The notes under the pieces were generated by a model. It ran no database searches. It saw only the letters and a program-made list of their open reading frames with translations, and was not told the DNA's origin. Source: Virgisporangium aurantiacum (lineage in GTDB: Bacteria > Actinomycetota > Actinomycetes > Mycobacteriales > Micromonosporaceae). From it: DNA of 34,655 bases. Numbering within the stretch: the stretch's first letter is position 1; every line of letters starts with the position of its first letter. The DNA lies in NCBI RefSeq assembly GCF_016863635.1, contig NZ_BOPG01000038.1:1-34655 (forward strand), read 5' to 3'. Position numbers and translations under genes: made by a program. Below, in pieces: positions 15,102 through 23,030 of the stretch.

Positions 15102-15764
15102 ATGGACAGGCAAGTCAAGGGCATCCTGGGCGAGAAGCTCGGCATGACCCAGGTCTGGGACAACGGAAAGGTTGTCCCGGTCACTGTGGTGCAGGCCGGC
15201 CCGTGCGTCGTCACCCAGGTACGCACCCCCGACAAAGACGGGTACAGCGCGGTCCAACTCGCGTACGGCGCGATCGACCCGCGCAAGGTGAACAAGCCGG
15301 AGAGCGGCCACTTCGCGAAGGCGGACGTGGCGCCCCGGCGGTTCCTGGTGGAGCTGCGCACCACCGACGCCTCGGAGTACGAGATCGGGTCGGAGGTGAC
15401 GGTCGACGCCTTCCCCGCCGGCCAGGTCATCGACGTCACCGGTGTCACCAAGGGCAAGGGCTTCGCCGGTGTCATGAAGCGGCACGGGTTCAAGGGCCTG
15501 GGCGCGGCGCACGGCGTCGAGCGCAAGCACCGCTCGCCCGGCTCGATCGGCGGCTGCGCGTCGCCGGGCCGCGTCTTCAAGGGCGTGCGGATGGCTGGCC
15601 GGATGGGCGGCGTCCGCTACACCGCGCAGAACCTGCGCGTGCAGGCCATCGACACCGAGCAGAACCTGATCCTGGTGCGGGGCGCGATCCCCGGTCCGAA
15701 GGGTGTCACGGTGCTGCTCCGCACGGCCGCCAAGGCCAGGGTCTCGAAGGGGGCGCTCAAGTGA
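15102..15764 (+). CDS. rplC: 50S ribosomal protein L3
   Basis: L3 is an early assembly protein that reaches towards the peptidyl transferase centre. It is 220 aa. The ATG at 15102 gives MDRQVKGILGEKLGMTQVW, the conserved N-terminus; the upstream GGGGTAG is a weak ribosome binding site 13 bases after the rpsJ stop. VTGVTKGKGFAGVMKRHGFKG and SPGSIGGCASPGRVFKGVRMAGRMG are the family's rRNA-binding extension. The stop overlaps the rplD start as GTGA, which implies translational coupling. Confidence 0.98.
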   Translation: MDRQVKGILGEKLGMTQVWDNGKVVPVTVVQAGPCVVTQVRTPDKDGYSAVQLAYGAIDPRKVNKPESGHFAKADVAPRRFLVELRTTDASEYEIGSEVTVDAFPAGQVIDVTGVTKGKGFAGVMKRHGFKGLGAAHGVERKHRSPGSIGGCASPGRVFKGVRMAGRMGGVRYTAQNLRVQAIDTEQNLILVRGAIPGPKGVTVLLRTAAKARVSKGALK

Positions 15765-16540
15765 GCAGCGTCGACGTCAAGGACCACGAGGGCACGAAGA
15801 CCGCTTCGGTCGAGCTGCCCGCCGACATCTTCGACGTGCAGGCCAACATCCCGCTGATGCACCAGGTCGTCGTCGCCCAGCTCGCCGCGGCGCGGCAGGG
15901 CACGCACAAGGTCAAGACGCGGGGCGAGGTCGCCGGCGGCGGCAGGAAGCCGTACAAGCAGAAGGGCACCGGTCGCGCCCGTCAGGGCTCGATCCGGGCG
16001 CCGCAGTTCACCGGTGGTGGCGTCGTCCACGGCCCGGTGCCGCGTGACTACACCCAGCGGGTCAACAAGAAGATGAAGGTCGCCGCGCTGCGCGGTGCGC
16101 TTTCCGACCGGGCCCGCGCCGGTGTCGTCCACGTGGTCGAGGGCTTCCTCGACGGGGAGACCCCGCGCACCAAGGACGCCCTGGCCGCGCTGGCGAACTT
16201 CACCGACAGCCGCAAGGTGCTCGTGGTTCTGCCGGCCGAGGACGAGATCAACTGGTACTCGCTGCGGAACCTGCCGCAGGTGCACCTGATCGAGGCCAGC
16301 CAGCTCAACACGTACGACGTGCTGAACGCCGAGGCGGTCATCTTCACCTCGCCGGCTCTCGACGAGTTCCTCGGCGTTCCGGCCGAGCGCACCGAGGTCC
16401 CCGTCTCCGAGAAGAAGGCCGAGAAGGCCGACAAGCCGGAGAAGGCGGAGAAGGGCGCGAAGGCTGAGAAGGCCGACAAGGCCGAGAAGGCTCCCAAGGC
16501 GAAGAAGGATGACGACGCCGATGAGGAGGAGGAGAAGTGA
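15761..16540 (+). CDS. rplD: 50S ribosomal protein L4 with charged C-terminal tail
   Basis: L4 lines the peptide exit tunnel and represses the S10 operon in E. coli. The GTG start overlaps the rplC stop by four bases; AAGGGGG lies seven bases upstream. The 259-aa product has the conserved RGEVAGGGRKPYKQKGTGRARQG loop and a normal globular part to about residue 215. Residues 216-259 form a Lys/Glu/Ala tail of repeated AEKA/DKAEK units ending in an acidic run. This is longer than the roughly 205-aa E. coli type, but such tails occur in actinobacteria. The tail is probably disordered and surface-exposed. The stop overlaps rplW by GTGA. Confidence 0.97.
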   Translation: MSSVDVKDHEGTKTASVELPADIFDVQANIPLMHQVVVAQLAAARQGTHKVKTRGEVAGGGRKPYKQKGTGRARQGSIRAPQFTGGGVVHGPVPRDYTQRVNKKMKVAALRGALSDRARAGVVHVVEGFLDGETPRTKDALAALANFTDSRKVLVVLPAEDEINWYSLRNLPQVHLIEASQLNTYDVLNAEAVIFTSPALDEFLGVPAERTEVPVSEKKAEKADKPEKAEKGAKAEKADKAEKAPKAKKDDDADEEEEK

Positions 16541-16839
16541 CCACGGTCGCCGACCCGCGTGACGTGATCATCGCTCCCGTGATCTCCGAGAAGAGCTACG
16601 GCGAGCTGAACCGCAACTGGTACACGTTCCTGGTCCACCCGGACGCCAACAAGACGCAGATCAAGATCGCGATTCAGCAGATCTTCGACGTGCGCGTTCT
16701 CACCGTCAACACGCTCAACCGGGAGGGCAAGCGCAAGCGCACCCGTACCGGTTGGGGCAAGCGCAAGAGCACCAAGCGCGCGATGGTGAAGCTGGCCGAC
16801 GGCGACCGGATCGAAGCCTTCGGCGGCCCGGTCAGCTAA
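16537..16839 (+). CDS. rplW: 50S ribosomal protein L23
   Basis: L23 sits at the tunnel exit and docks trigger factor and SRP. It is 100 aa. The GTG start overlaps the rplD stop by four bases (GTGA). DVIIAPVISEKSYGELNRN and TFLVHPDANKTQIKIAIQQIF are the family blocks, and REGKRKRTRTGWGKRKSTKRA is the basic rRNA-binding loop. It lies within the S10 operon, 14 bp before rplB. Confidence 0.97.
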   Translation: MTTVADPRDVIIAPVISEKSYGELNRNWYTFLVHPDANKTQIKIAIQQIFDVRVLTVNTLNREGKRKRTRTGWGKRKSTKRAMVKLADGDRIEAFGGPVS

Positions 16840-16853
16840 GGGGTGGAGTAACG

Positions 16854-17693
16854 ATGCCAATCCGCAAGTACAAGCCGACCTCGCCGGGCCGTCGTGGGTC
16901 CAGCGTCGCCGACTTCGCCGAGATCACCCGGTCGACGCCGGAAAAGTCGCTGCTGCGCCCGCTGCACAGCAAGGGCGGCCGCAACGTGCACGGCAAGGTG
17001 ACCGCCCGGCACCAGGGCGGCGGTCACAAGCGCCAGTACCGCGTCATCGACTTCAAGCGGGCCGACAAGGACGGCGTGCCGGCCAAGGTCGCGCACATCG
17101 AGTACGACCCGAACCGCACCGCGCGCATCGCGCTGCTGCACTTCGCCGACGGTGAGAAGCGCTACATCATCGCGCCGAAGGACCTGAAGCAGGGCGACCG
17201 CGTGGAATGCGGTCCGAGCGCCGACATCAAGCCCGGCAGCAACCTGCCGCTGCGCAACATCCCGGTGGGTACCACCGTGCACGCGGTGGAGCTGCGTCCG
17301 GGCGGCGGGGCCAAGATGGCCCGCTCGGCCGGCGTCGGCATCCAGCTGCTCGGCCGCGAGGGCGCGTACGCGACGCTCCGCATGCCGTCGGGTGAGATCC
17401 GCCGTGTCGACGTGCGCTGCCGCGCGACCGTCGGCGAGATCGGCAACGCCGACCAGTCGAACATCAACTGGGGCAAGGCCGGTCGGAACCGCTGGAAGGG
17501 CAAGCGCCCGACCGTCCGCGGTGTCGCGATGAACCCGGTCGACCACCCGCACGGTGGTGGTGAGGGCAAGACGTCCGGTGGTCGCCACCCGGTCAACCCG
17601 AAGGGCAAGCCCGAGGGTCGCACCCGTCGCAAGGGTCAGCCGAGCGACCGCATGATCGTCCGTCGCCGGTACGCCACGCGGAAGCGCGGCTAA
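16854..17693 (+). CDS. rplB: 50S ribosomal protein L2
   Basis: L2 is a primary 23S rRNA binder near the peptidyl transferase centre and is needed for subunit joining. The ATG at 16854 (MPIRKYKPTSPGRRGSSV) has GGGGTGGAG upstream; product 279 aa, usual length. The universally conserved GVAMNPVDHPHGGGEGKTSG with its His is present at about residues 222-241, as is GGGAKMARSAGVG. It is followed 13 bp later by rpsS. Confidence 0.98.
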   Translation: MPIRKYKPTSPGRRGSSVADFAEITRSTPEKSLLRPLHSKGGRNVHGKVTARHQGGGHKRQYRVIDFKRADKDGVPAKVAHIEYDPNRTARIALLHFADGEKRYIIAPKDLKQGDRVECGPSADIKPGSNLPLRNIPVGTTVHAVELRPGGGAKMARSAGVGIQLLGREGAYATLRMPSGEIRRVDVRCRATVGEIGNADQSNINWGKAGRNRWKGKRPTVRGVAMNPVDHPHGGGEGKTSGGRHPVNPKGKPEGRTRRKGQPSDRMIVRRRYATRKRG

Positions 17694-17706
17694 GGAGCCA
17701 TAAGAG

Positions 17707-17988
17707 ATGCCACGCAGCTTGAAGAAGGGCCCGTTCATCGACGACCACCTTGCGAAGAAGGTGGAGGCCCAGAACAGCCGTAACTCCAAGAACGTGATCA
17801 AGACGTGGTCGCGGCGGTCGACGATCATCCCCGACATGATCGGCCACACCATCGCTGTTCACGACGGCCGCAAGCACGTCCCGGTGTTCATCACCGAGGC
17901 GATGGTCGGCCACAAGCTGGGCGAGTTCGCGCTCACCCGCACGTTCAAGGGCCACGAGAAGGACGACCGGAAGAGCCGCCGCCGTTAA
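17707..17988 (+). CDS. rpsS: 30S ribosomal protein S19
   Basis: S19 sits in the 30S head next to S13 and contacts the A-site finger bridge. It is 93 aa, full length (MPRSLKKGPFIDDHLAKKVE). TWSRRSTIIPDMIGHTIAVHDGRKHVPV and GHKLGEFALTRTFKGH are canonical. TAAGGAGCCATAAGAG between rplB and rpsS supplies the ribosome binding site. Confidence 0.98.
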   Translation: MPRSLKKGPFIDDHLAKKVEAQNSRNSKNVIKTWSRRSTIIPDMIGHTIAVHDGRKHVPVFITEAMVGHKLGEFALTRTFKGHEKDDRKSRRR

Positions 17989-18021
17989 GCGGCTGCCGCG
18001 ATAGTTGAGGGGAATCTCCCG

Positions 18022-18681
18022 ATGCCAACCAAGGGCGATGCGCCGGCGCTGCCGGGCGCCCGGGCGGTTGCGCGGCACGTGCGCATCTCGCCGATGAAGG
18101 CGCGCCGTGTAGTCAACCTCGTCCGCGGGCTGCCCGCGAAGGAGGCGCTCACGGTGCTGCAGTTCGCGCCGCAGGCGGCGAGCGAGCCGGTCTACAAGGT
18201 GCTCGCCAGCGCGATCGCCAACGCCGAGAACAACGAGCGGCTCGACCCGGACTCGCTGCTGGTCGCCGAGGCCTACGTCGACGAGGGCGTCACCGCCAAG
18301 CGGTTCCGTCCGCGCGCGCAGGGCCGGGCCTACCGGATCCGCAAGCGTTCCTGCCACATCACGATCGTGGTCGAGAGCGTGCCCGCCGCGGGTGGTGGCC
18401 GTCGTGGCACCGCCGGTCGCGGCCGCGCCGCCGATGTGACCTCCGCGCCTGGGCGCAAGAAGGCCACGCCGGCCAAGGCCAGCACGGTTACCGAGGAAAC
18501 GACGGACGACGAGGCCATCGAGGCCGCCGACACCGCGGCTGACTCGGAGCCGAAGGCGGCCAAGAAGGCCGCGCAGCCGAAGGCGCAGAAGGCACAGAAG
18601 GCCGCGCCGAAGGCCGAGAAGGAGCCGAAGGCGAAGAAGGCCGAGAAGGCCGACGCTGAGGCCGAGGAAGGGACCGAGTAA
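18022..18681 (+). CDS. rplV: 50S ribosomal protein L22 with long Lys/Ala/Glu tail
   Basis: L22 spans the exit tunnel wall and narrows it opposite L4. The product is 219 aa, about twice the E. coli length. The conserved part ends near residue 122 (ARHVRISPMKARRVVNLVRG; RFRPRAQGRAYRIRKRSCHI with the loop that reaches the tunnel). The following roughly 95 residues are low-complexity, first Gly/Arg-rich and then mixed acidic and Ala/Lys-rich (PKAAKKAAQPKAQKAQKA). Tails of this kind are known in actinobacteria; the function is unknown. The TAA stop shares one base with the rpsC ATG. Confidence 0.97.
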   Translation: MPTKGDAPALPGARAVARHVRISPMKARRVVNLVRGLPAKEALTVLQFAPQAASEPVYKVLASAIANAENNERLDPDSLLVAEAYVDEGVTAKRFRPRAQGRAYRIRKRSCHITIVVESVPAAGGGRRGTAGRGRAADVTSAPGRKKATPAKASTVTEETTDDEAIEAADTAADSEPKAAKKAAQPKAQKAQKAAPKAEKEPKAKKAEKADAEAEEGTE

Positions 18682-19544
18682 TGGGTCAGAAAGTCCACCC
18701 GCACGGGTTCCGGCTCGGTATCAGCACCGAGTGGCGGTCCACGTGGTACGCGGACAAGCTCTACAAGGACTACATCAAAGAGGATGTCCGCATCCGTCGG
18801 ATGATGTCCAAGGGCCTCGAGCGGGCCGGTATCGCGAAGGTCGACATCGAGCGCACCCGCGACCGGGTCCGCGTCGACATCCACACCGCCCGGCCGGGCA
18901 TCGTCATCGGCCGTAAGGGTGCCGAGGCCGACCGCATCCGCGCCGACCTGGAGAAGCTCACCGGCAAGCAGGTGCAGCTGAACATCCACGAGATCAAGAA
19001 CCCGGAGTCCGACGCGCAGCTCGTGGCGCAGAGCGTCGCCGAGCAGCTGAGCAGCCGCGTCAGCTTCCGTCGTGCCATGCGCAAGTCGATGCAGGGCGCG
19101 ATGAAGAACCCGCTGGTGCGGGGGATCCGGGTGCAGGTCTCGGGCCGCCTCGGCGGCGCCGAGATGAGCCGCACCGAGTTCTACCGCGAGGGCCGGGTTC
19201 CGCTGCACACGCTGCGGGCCAACATCGAGTACGGCTTCTTCGAGGCCCGTACGCCGTTCGGCCGCATCGGTGTGAAGGTGTGGATCTACAAGGGCGACGC
19301 CGTGCCGGGCCGCGAGGCTCCCGCCGAGGCGCCGTCGCGCGGACGTCGGGACCGTGCCGACCGGCCGGAGCGGCCGCGTCGTGGCCGGTCGGGTTCGTCC
19401 GGCACCACCGCGGGTGGCACCGAGGCAGGTCGGGCGGCGCAGGCACAGGCCGAAGCTGCCGCATCGACGCCGCCGGCTGCGGCTGCGGCTCCGGCCGCTC
19501 CGCCGGCCGAGGCGCCCGCAGCAACGCAGGAGCAGGAGGGCTGA
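18681..19544 (+). CDS. rpsC: 30S ribosomal protein S3 with Arg/Ala/Pro tail
   Basis: S3 lies at the mRNA entry channel and carries a KH domain. It is 287 aa. MGQKVHPHGFRLGISTEWRSTWYA is the canonical start and overlaps the rplV stop by one base. The KH-type motif RPGIVIGRKGAEADRIRADLEKL is near residues 73-95. The conserved C-terminal domain includes SGRLGGAEMSRTEFYREGRVPLHTLRA. From about residue 212 a tail rich in Arg/Gly and then Ala/Pro follows, probably disordered. Such tails are common in actinobacterial S3. Confidence 0.97.
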   Translation: MGQKVHPHGFRLGISTEWRSTWYADKLYKDYIKEDVRIRRMMSKGLERAGIAKVDIERTRDRVRVDIHTARPGIVIGRKGAEADRIRADLEKLTGKQVQLNIHEIKNPESDAQLVAQSVAEQLSSRVSFRRAMRKSMQGAMKNPLVRGIRVQVSGRLGGAEMSRTEFYREGRVPLHTLRANIEYGFFEARTPFGRIGVKVWIYKGDAVPGREAPAEAPSRGRRDRADRPERPRRGRSGSSGTTAGGTEAGRAAQAQAEAAASTPPAAAAAPAAPPAEAPAATQEQEG

Positions 19545-19547
19545 CCA

Positions 19548-19973
19548 ATGCTGATGCCACGCAAGCCTCCGAAGGGCTTTCGTAAGCCGCACCGGCCCAC
19601 CCGGACGGGTGCGGCCAAGGGCGGCACGAAGGTGACGTTCGGCGACTTCGGCATTCAGGCGCTGGAGTCGGGTTACGTCACCAACCGCCAGATCGAGGCG
19701 GCCCGTATCGCGATGAACCGGCACATCCGTCGTGGCGGTAAGGTCTGGATTCCGATCTTCCCGGACCGGGCGCTCACCAAGAAGCCCGCCGAGACCCGGA
19801 TGGGTTCCGGCAAGGGCTCGCCGGAGTGGTGGATCTTCAACGTGAAGCCGGGTCGCATCCTGTTCGAGATGTCGTTCGCGAACGAGGCGATCGCGCGAGA
19901 GGCGATGCGCCGTGCGATCCACAAGCTTCCGGTGAAGTGCCGCATCGTCAAGCGCGAAGTGGGTGACGTCTGA
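19548..19973 (+). CDS. rplP: 50S ribosomal protein L16
   Basis: L16 binds near the A-site tRNA elbow and helps shape the peptidyl transferase centre late in assembly. It is 141 aa. The start at 19548 (MLMPRKPPKGFRKPHR) is preferred because AGGAGG lies eight bases upstream and MLMPR is the conserved N-terminus; ATG 19554 would be only two codons shorter. KVTFGDFGIQALESGYVTNRQIEAARIAMNRHIRRGGKVWI is canonical. The TGA stop shares its last base with rpmC's ATG. Confidence 0.98.
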   Translation: MLMPRKPPKGFRKPHRPTRTGAAKGGTKVTFGDFGIQALESGYVTNRQIEAARIAMNRHIRRGGKVWIPIFPDRALTKKPAETRMGSGKGSPEWWIFNVKPGRILFEMSFANEAIAREAMRRAIHKLPVKCRIVKREVGDV

Positions 19974-20218
19974 TGGCGATGGGTGTGGCGGCCTCGGAAC
20001 TGCGCGAGCAGACCGACGAGGAACTGGTTTCGCGGTTGCGTGAGGCCAAGGCCGAGCTGTTCAACCTGCGCGTGCAGTCGGCGACCGGCCAGCTGGACAA
20101 CCACAGCCGGCTCAAGGTGATCCGCAAGGACATCGCCAAGATCTACACGATCATGCGGGAGCGCGAACTGGGCCTGTCCACCGCGCCCGACGAGGCCCCA
20201 GTTGAGGTGACCAAGTGA
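19973..20218 (+). CDS. rpmC: 50S ribosomal protein L29
   Basis: L29 is a small protein of two antiparallel helices near the tunnel exit. The product is 81 aa from ATG 19973; an in-frame ATG at 19979 (MGVAASELREQ) would fit the family equally. ASELREQTDEELVSRLREAKAELFNLRVQSATGQLDN and KDIAKIYTIMRERELG are canonical. A short tail (STAPDEAPVEVTK) follows. The start overlaps the rplP stop and the stop overlaps rpsQ's GTG. Confidence 0.96.
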   Translation: MAMGVAASELREQTDEELVSRLREAKAELFNLRVQSATGQLDNHSRLKVIRKDIAKIYTIMRERELGLSTAPDEAPVEVTK

Positions 20219-20493
20219 CCGAACCGAACGAAGAGCAGACCGAGGTCCGCGGCCGGCGTAAGGTCCGCGAGGGCCTCGTCGTCAGCGCCAAGATGCAGAA
20301 GACCGTCGTGGTGGTCGTGGAGGACCGCGTCAAGCACGCGCTCTACGGCAAGGTGCTGCGTCGCACGACCAAGCTGAAGGCGCACGACGAGAAGGAGTGC
20401 GGCCTCGGCGACAGGGTTCTGCTGATGGAGACCCGGCCGCTGTCCGCGACGAAGCGCTGGCGCGTCGTCGAGATCCTCGAACGCGCTAAGTAA
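20215..20493 (+). CDS. rpsQ: 30S ribosomal protein S17
   Basis: S17 is a primary 16S rRNA binder with an OB fold. It is 92 aa from GTG 20215, which overlaps the rpmC stop as GTGA. REGLVVSAKMQKTVVVVVEDRVKHALYGKVLRRT and GDRVLLMETRPLSATKRWRVVEI are canonical. An acidic N-terminal stretch (MTEPNEEQTEV) precedes the core. It ends the S10-type block; rplN begins 67 bp later. Confidence 0.97.
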   Translation: MTEPNEEQTEVRGRRKVREGLVVSAKMQKTVVVVVEDRVKHALYGKVLRRTTKLKAHDEKECGLGDRVLLMETRPLSATKRWRVVEILERAK

Positions 20494-20516
20494 AACGCCT
20501 TACGAGTTCCGTCAGG

Positions 20517-20535
20517 CACCGGGGATGCCTCGGTG
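20517..20535 (+). other. small hairpin in rpsQ-rplN spacer
   Basis: CACCG (20517-20521) can pair with CGGTG (20531-20535) around GGGATGCCT; GGCA/TGCC is an alternative pairing in the same place. No promoter is evident in this 67-bp spacer, so S10 and spc genes are probably cotranscribed. Confidence 0.25.
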
Positions 20536-20560
20536 AACCGACGAGACCTAGGAGACAGAA

Positions 20561-20929
20561 GTGATTCAGCAGGAGTCGCGGCTGCGGGTAGCCGACAACA
20601 CCGGTGCACGGGAAATCCTGTGCATCCGGGTTCTCGGCGGCTCGGGCCGGCGCTACGCGAGCATCGGTGACGTCATCGTCGCCACCGTCAAGGACGCGAT
20701 CCCGGGCGCCGGCGTCAAGAAGGGCGACGTGGTCAAGGCTGTCGTCGTCCGCACCCGCAAGGAGCGGCGCCGGCCCGACGGCTCGTACATCCGCTTCGAT
20801 GAGAACGCCGCCGTGATCATCAAGGACGGCGGTGACCCCCGTGGTACCCGCATCTTCGGCCCGGTCGGCCGTGAGCTGCGGGACAAGCGGTTCATGAAGA
20901 TCATCTCGCTCGCGCCGGAGGTGTTGTAG
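20561..20929 (+). CDS. rplN: 50S ribosomal protein L14
   Basis: L14 is a five-stranded barrel protein at the subunit interface and the docking site of the silencing factor RsfS. It is 122 aa, exact family length. The GTG start (MIQQESRLRVADNTGAREIL) has TAGGAGACAGAA upstream. RVLGGSGRRYASIGDVIVATVKDA and GTRIFGPVGRELRDKRFMKIISLAPEVL are canonical. This is the first gene of the spc block. Confidence 0.98.
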   Translation: MIQQESRLRVADNTGAREILCIRVLGGSGRRYASIGDVIVATVKDAIPGAGVKKGDVVKAVVVRTRKERRRPDGSYIRFDENAAVIIKDGGDPRGTRIFGPVGRELRDKRFMKIISLAPEVL

Positions 20930-20932
20930 ACC

Positions 20933-21247
20933 GTGAAGGTCAAGAAGGGCGACACGGTTCTCGTCATCGCCGGTAAGGACAAGGGCGCGAAGGGCAAGGT
21001 CATCGCGGCCTACCCGCGTCGGGACAAGGTGCTCGTCGAGGGCGTGAACCGCGTCAAGAAGCACACCCGGATCCGCACCACCAACCGCGGCGCCAAGACC
21101 GGTGGCATCGTCACGCAGGAGGCCGCGATCCACGTGTCGAACGTGATGGTGGTCGACTCCGACGGCAAGCCGACCCGGGTCGGATACCGGATCGACGATG
21201 ACAACCAGAAGGTGCGCATCTCGCGGCGCTCCGGCAAGGACCTCTGA
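20933..21247 (+). CDS. rplX: 50S ribosomal protein L24
   Basis: L24 is an assembly initiator of the large subunit with a KOW motif. It is 104 aa. GTG 20933 (MKVKKGDTVLVIAGKDKGAKGKVIAAYP) has GGAGG within the end of rplN. NRVKKHTRIRTTNRGAKTGGIVTQEAAIHVSNVMV is canonical. The TGA stop shares a base with rplE's ATG. Confidence 0.98.
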   Translation: MKVKKGDTVLVIAGKDKGAKGKVIAAYPRRDKVLVEGVNRVKKHTRIRTTNRGAKTGGIVTQEAAIHVSNVMVVDSDGKPTRVGYRIDDDNQKVRISRRSGKDL

Positions 21248-21816
21248 TGACGACCACCACGGCTGAGAAGACCCTGCCGCGGCTCAAGGAGCGGTACCGC
21301 TCGGAGCTCGTCGGCAAGCTGACGGAGCAGTTCAGCTACGGCAACCCGATGCAGGTGCCGCGGCTGACGAAGATCGTCGTCAACATGGGTGTCGGAGACG
21401 CCGCCCGCGACGCGAAGCTCATCGACGGCGCGGTGCGTGACCTCGCGACGATCACCGGCCAGAAGCCGCAGGTGCGGCGGGCGAAGAAGTCGATCGCGCA
21501 GTTCAAGCTGCGCGAGGGCATGCCCATCGGTGCCAAGGTGACCCTGCGCGGCGACCGCATGTGGGAGTTCCTGGACCGGCTGCTGTCGATCGCGCTGCCC
21601 CGTATCCGCGACTTCCGCGGTCTCGACGGGCGCAAGCTGGACGGCAACGGCAACTACACCTTCGGTCTCACCGAGCAGTCGGTTTTCCACGAGATCGACC
21701 AGGACCGGATCGACCGGCCGCGGGGCATGGACATCACGATCGTGACCACCGCACCGACCGATGACGAGGGCCGGGCGCTGCTCAAGCTCCTCGGCTTCCC
21801 GTTCAAGGAGAACTGA
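21247..21816 (+). CDS. rplE: 50S ribosomal protein L5
   Basis: L5 binds 5S rRNA and contacts P-site tRNA. It is 189 aa, the usual length including the actinobacterial N-terminal extension (MTTTTAEKTLPRLKERYRSE). VPRLTKIVVNMGVGDAARDAKLIDGAV, GQKPQVRRAKKSIAQFKLREGMPIGAKVTLRGDRMWEFLDRL and RDFRGLDGRKLDGNGNYTFG are canonical. rpsN follows one base after the stop. Confidence 0.98.
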   Translation: MTTTTAEKTLPRLKERYRSELVGKLTEQFSYGNPMQVPRLTKIVVNMGVGDAARDAKLIDGAVRDLATITGQKPQVRRAKKSIAQFKLREGMPIGAKVTLRGDRMWEFLDRLLSIALPRIRDFRGLDGRKLDGNGNYTFGLTEQSVFHEIDQDRIDRPRGMDITIVTTAPTDDEGRALLKLLGFPFKEN

Positions 21817-21817
21817 C

Positions 21818-22003
21818 ATGGCTAAAAAGGCCCTGATCATCAAGGCGGCGGCCAAGCCGAAGTTCGCGGTGCGCGCCTACACCCGTTGCCAGCGCTGCGG
21901 GCGTCCGAAGGCGGTCTACCGCAAGTTCGGTCTGTGCCGCGTCTGTGTCCGCGAGATGGCGCACCGGGGCGAACTGCCCGGCGTGTCGAAGGCTTCCTGG
22001 TAG
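21818..22003 (+). CDS. rpsN: 30S ribosomal protein S14, zinc-binding type
   Basis: S14 binds the 30S head late in assembly. At 61 aa this is the short zinc-binding (type Z) form. Cys24, Cys27, Cys40 and Cys43 make the zinc ribbon (RCQRCG and LCRVCV). The ATG lies one base after the rplE stop, with CAAGGAG upstream. Many actinobacteria carry a second, zinc-free S14 elsewhere, expressed under zinc limitation; this one is the primary copy. Sixty-four bases with a bipartite hairpin separate it from rpsH. Confidence 0.97.
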   Translation: MAKKALIIKAAAKPKFAVRAYTRCQRCGRPKAVYRKFGLCRVCVREMAHRGELPGVSKASW

Positions 22004-22011
22004 TCCTTGCT

Positions 22012-22048
22012 TCGCCGTAGGCCAGGCGACTTCCTGGAACCGCGGCGA
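22012..22048 (+). promoter_or_regulatory. bipartite hairpin directly upstream of rpsH
   Basis: Outer stem TCGCCG (22012-22017) pairs with CGGCGA (22043-22048); inner stem CCAGG (22022-22026) pairs with CCTGG (22033-22037). The two are separated by an asymmetric internal loop of four and five bases. It ends 19 bases before the rpsH ATG. A helix with an internal loop next to rpsH suggests a possible S8 autoregulatory target, by analogy with E. coli; this is inference only. Confidence 0.35.
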
Positions 22049-22067
22049 GAAAGAGAGCAGTCAACCC

Positions 22068-22475
22068 ATGACCATGACCGACCCGATCGCAGACATGCTG
22101 ACCCGTCTGCGCAACGCCAACCAGGCGTACCACGACCGGGTGACGATGCCGTACTCGAAGATCAAGGCGAACATCGCCGAGGTACTCAAGTCGGAGGGCT
22201 ACGTCTCCACCTGGTCCGTTCAGGACCCTGAGGAGGGTGCTGTCGGCAAGAGCCTGATCGTCGAGTTGAAGTACGGACAGAGCCGCGAGCGCAGCCTCGC
22301 CGGCATCCGGCGCGTGTCCAAGCCGGGCCTGCGGGTGTACGCGAAGGCCGTCGAGCTCCCGCGGGTGCTCGGAGGCCTGGGCGTCGCGATCATCTCGACG
22401 TCTCAGGGTCTGCTGACCGACCGGCAGGCTCGCAAGCGTGGGGTGGGCGGGGAAGTCCTCGCCTACGTCTGGTGA
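22068..22475 (+). CDS. rpsH: 30S ribosomal protein S8
   Basis: S8 is a primary binder of the central 16S domain and the spc operon repressor in E. coli. It is 135 aa from ATG 22068 (MTMTDPIADMLTRLRNANQAYHD); ATG 22074 is an alternative start. YSKIKANIAEVLKSEGYV, RVSKPGLRVYAKAVELPRVLGGLGVAIISTSQGLLTDRQAR and GGEVLAYVW are canonical. The ribosome binding site is weak (GAGAAAGAGAG). rplF starts 12 bp downstream. Confidence 0.98.
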   Translation: MTMTDPIADMLTRLRNANQAYHDRVTMPYSKIKANIAEVLKSEGYVSTWSVQDPEEGAVGKSLIVELKYGQSRERSLAGIRRVSKPGLRVYAKAVELPRVLGGLGVAIISTSQGLLTDRQARKRGVGGEVLAYVW

Positions 22476-22487
22476 GGAGGCAGAACC

Positions 22488-23030
22488 ATGTCACGAATCG
22501 GACGTAAGCCGATCCCGGTTCCCAACGGTGTCGACATCAAGATCGACGGTGCGACCGTCACGGTGAAGGGGCCTAAGGGCCAGCTTTCACACACGGTCGC
22601 CGAGCCGATCACGGTCGACAAGGGCGACGACGGCCAGTACTACGTGGCCCGCCCGGACGACGAGCGCAAGTCCAAGGAACTGCACGGCCTCAGCCGCACG
22701 CTGATCGCCAACATGGTCGTGGGCGTCACCGAGGGCTACCGTAAGAGCCTCGAGATCGCCGGCACGGGCTACCGCGTCACGGCCAAGGGCAGCGACCTCG
22801 AGTTCGCGCTCGGCTTCTCGCACCCGGTGCTCGTCAAGGCCCCGACGGGGATCACCTTCACGGTCGAGCGGCCCACGCTGTTCCACGTCGCCGGCATCGA
22901 CAAGCAGCAGGTCGGTGAGGTGGCCGCGAACATCCGCAAGATCCGTCCGCCGGAGCCGTACAAGGGCAAGGGCGTGAAGTACGTCGGCGAGGTCATTCGT
23001 CGCAAGGCTGGGAAGGCAGGCAAGAAGTGA
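22488..23030 (+). CDS. rplF: 50S ribosomal protein L6
   Basis: L6 lies at the GTPase-associated base of the large subunit. It is 180 aa, full length (MSRIGRKPIPVPNGVDIKIDG). GTGYRVTAKGSDLEFALGFSHPV and the C-terminal IRKIRPPEPYKGKGVKYVGEVIRRKAGKAGKK are canonical. GAGGAGGCAGAACC precedes the ATG. The stop overlaps rplR's GTG as GTGA. Confidence 0.98.
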   Translation: MSRIGRKPIPVPNGVDIKIDGATVTVKGPKGQLSHTVAEPITVDKGDDGQYYVARPDDERKSKELHGLSRTLIANMVVGVTEGYRKSLEIAGTGYRVTAKGSDLEFALGFSHPVLVKAPTGITFTVERPTLFHVAGIDKQQVGEVAANIRKIRPPEPYKGKGVKYVGEVIRRKAGKAGKK

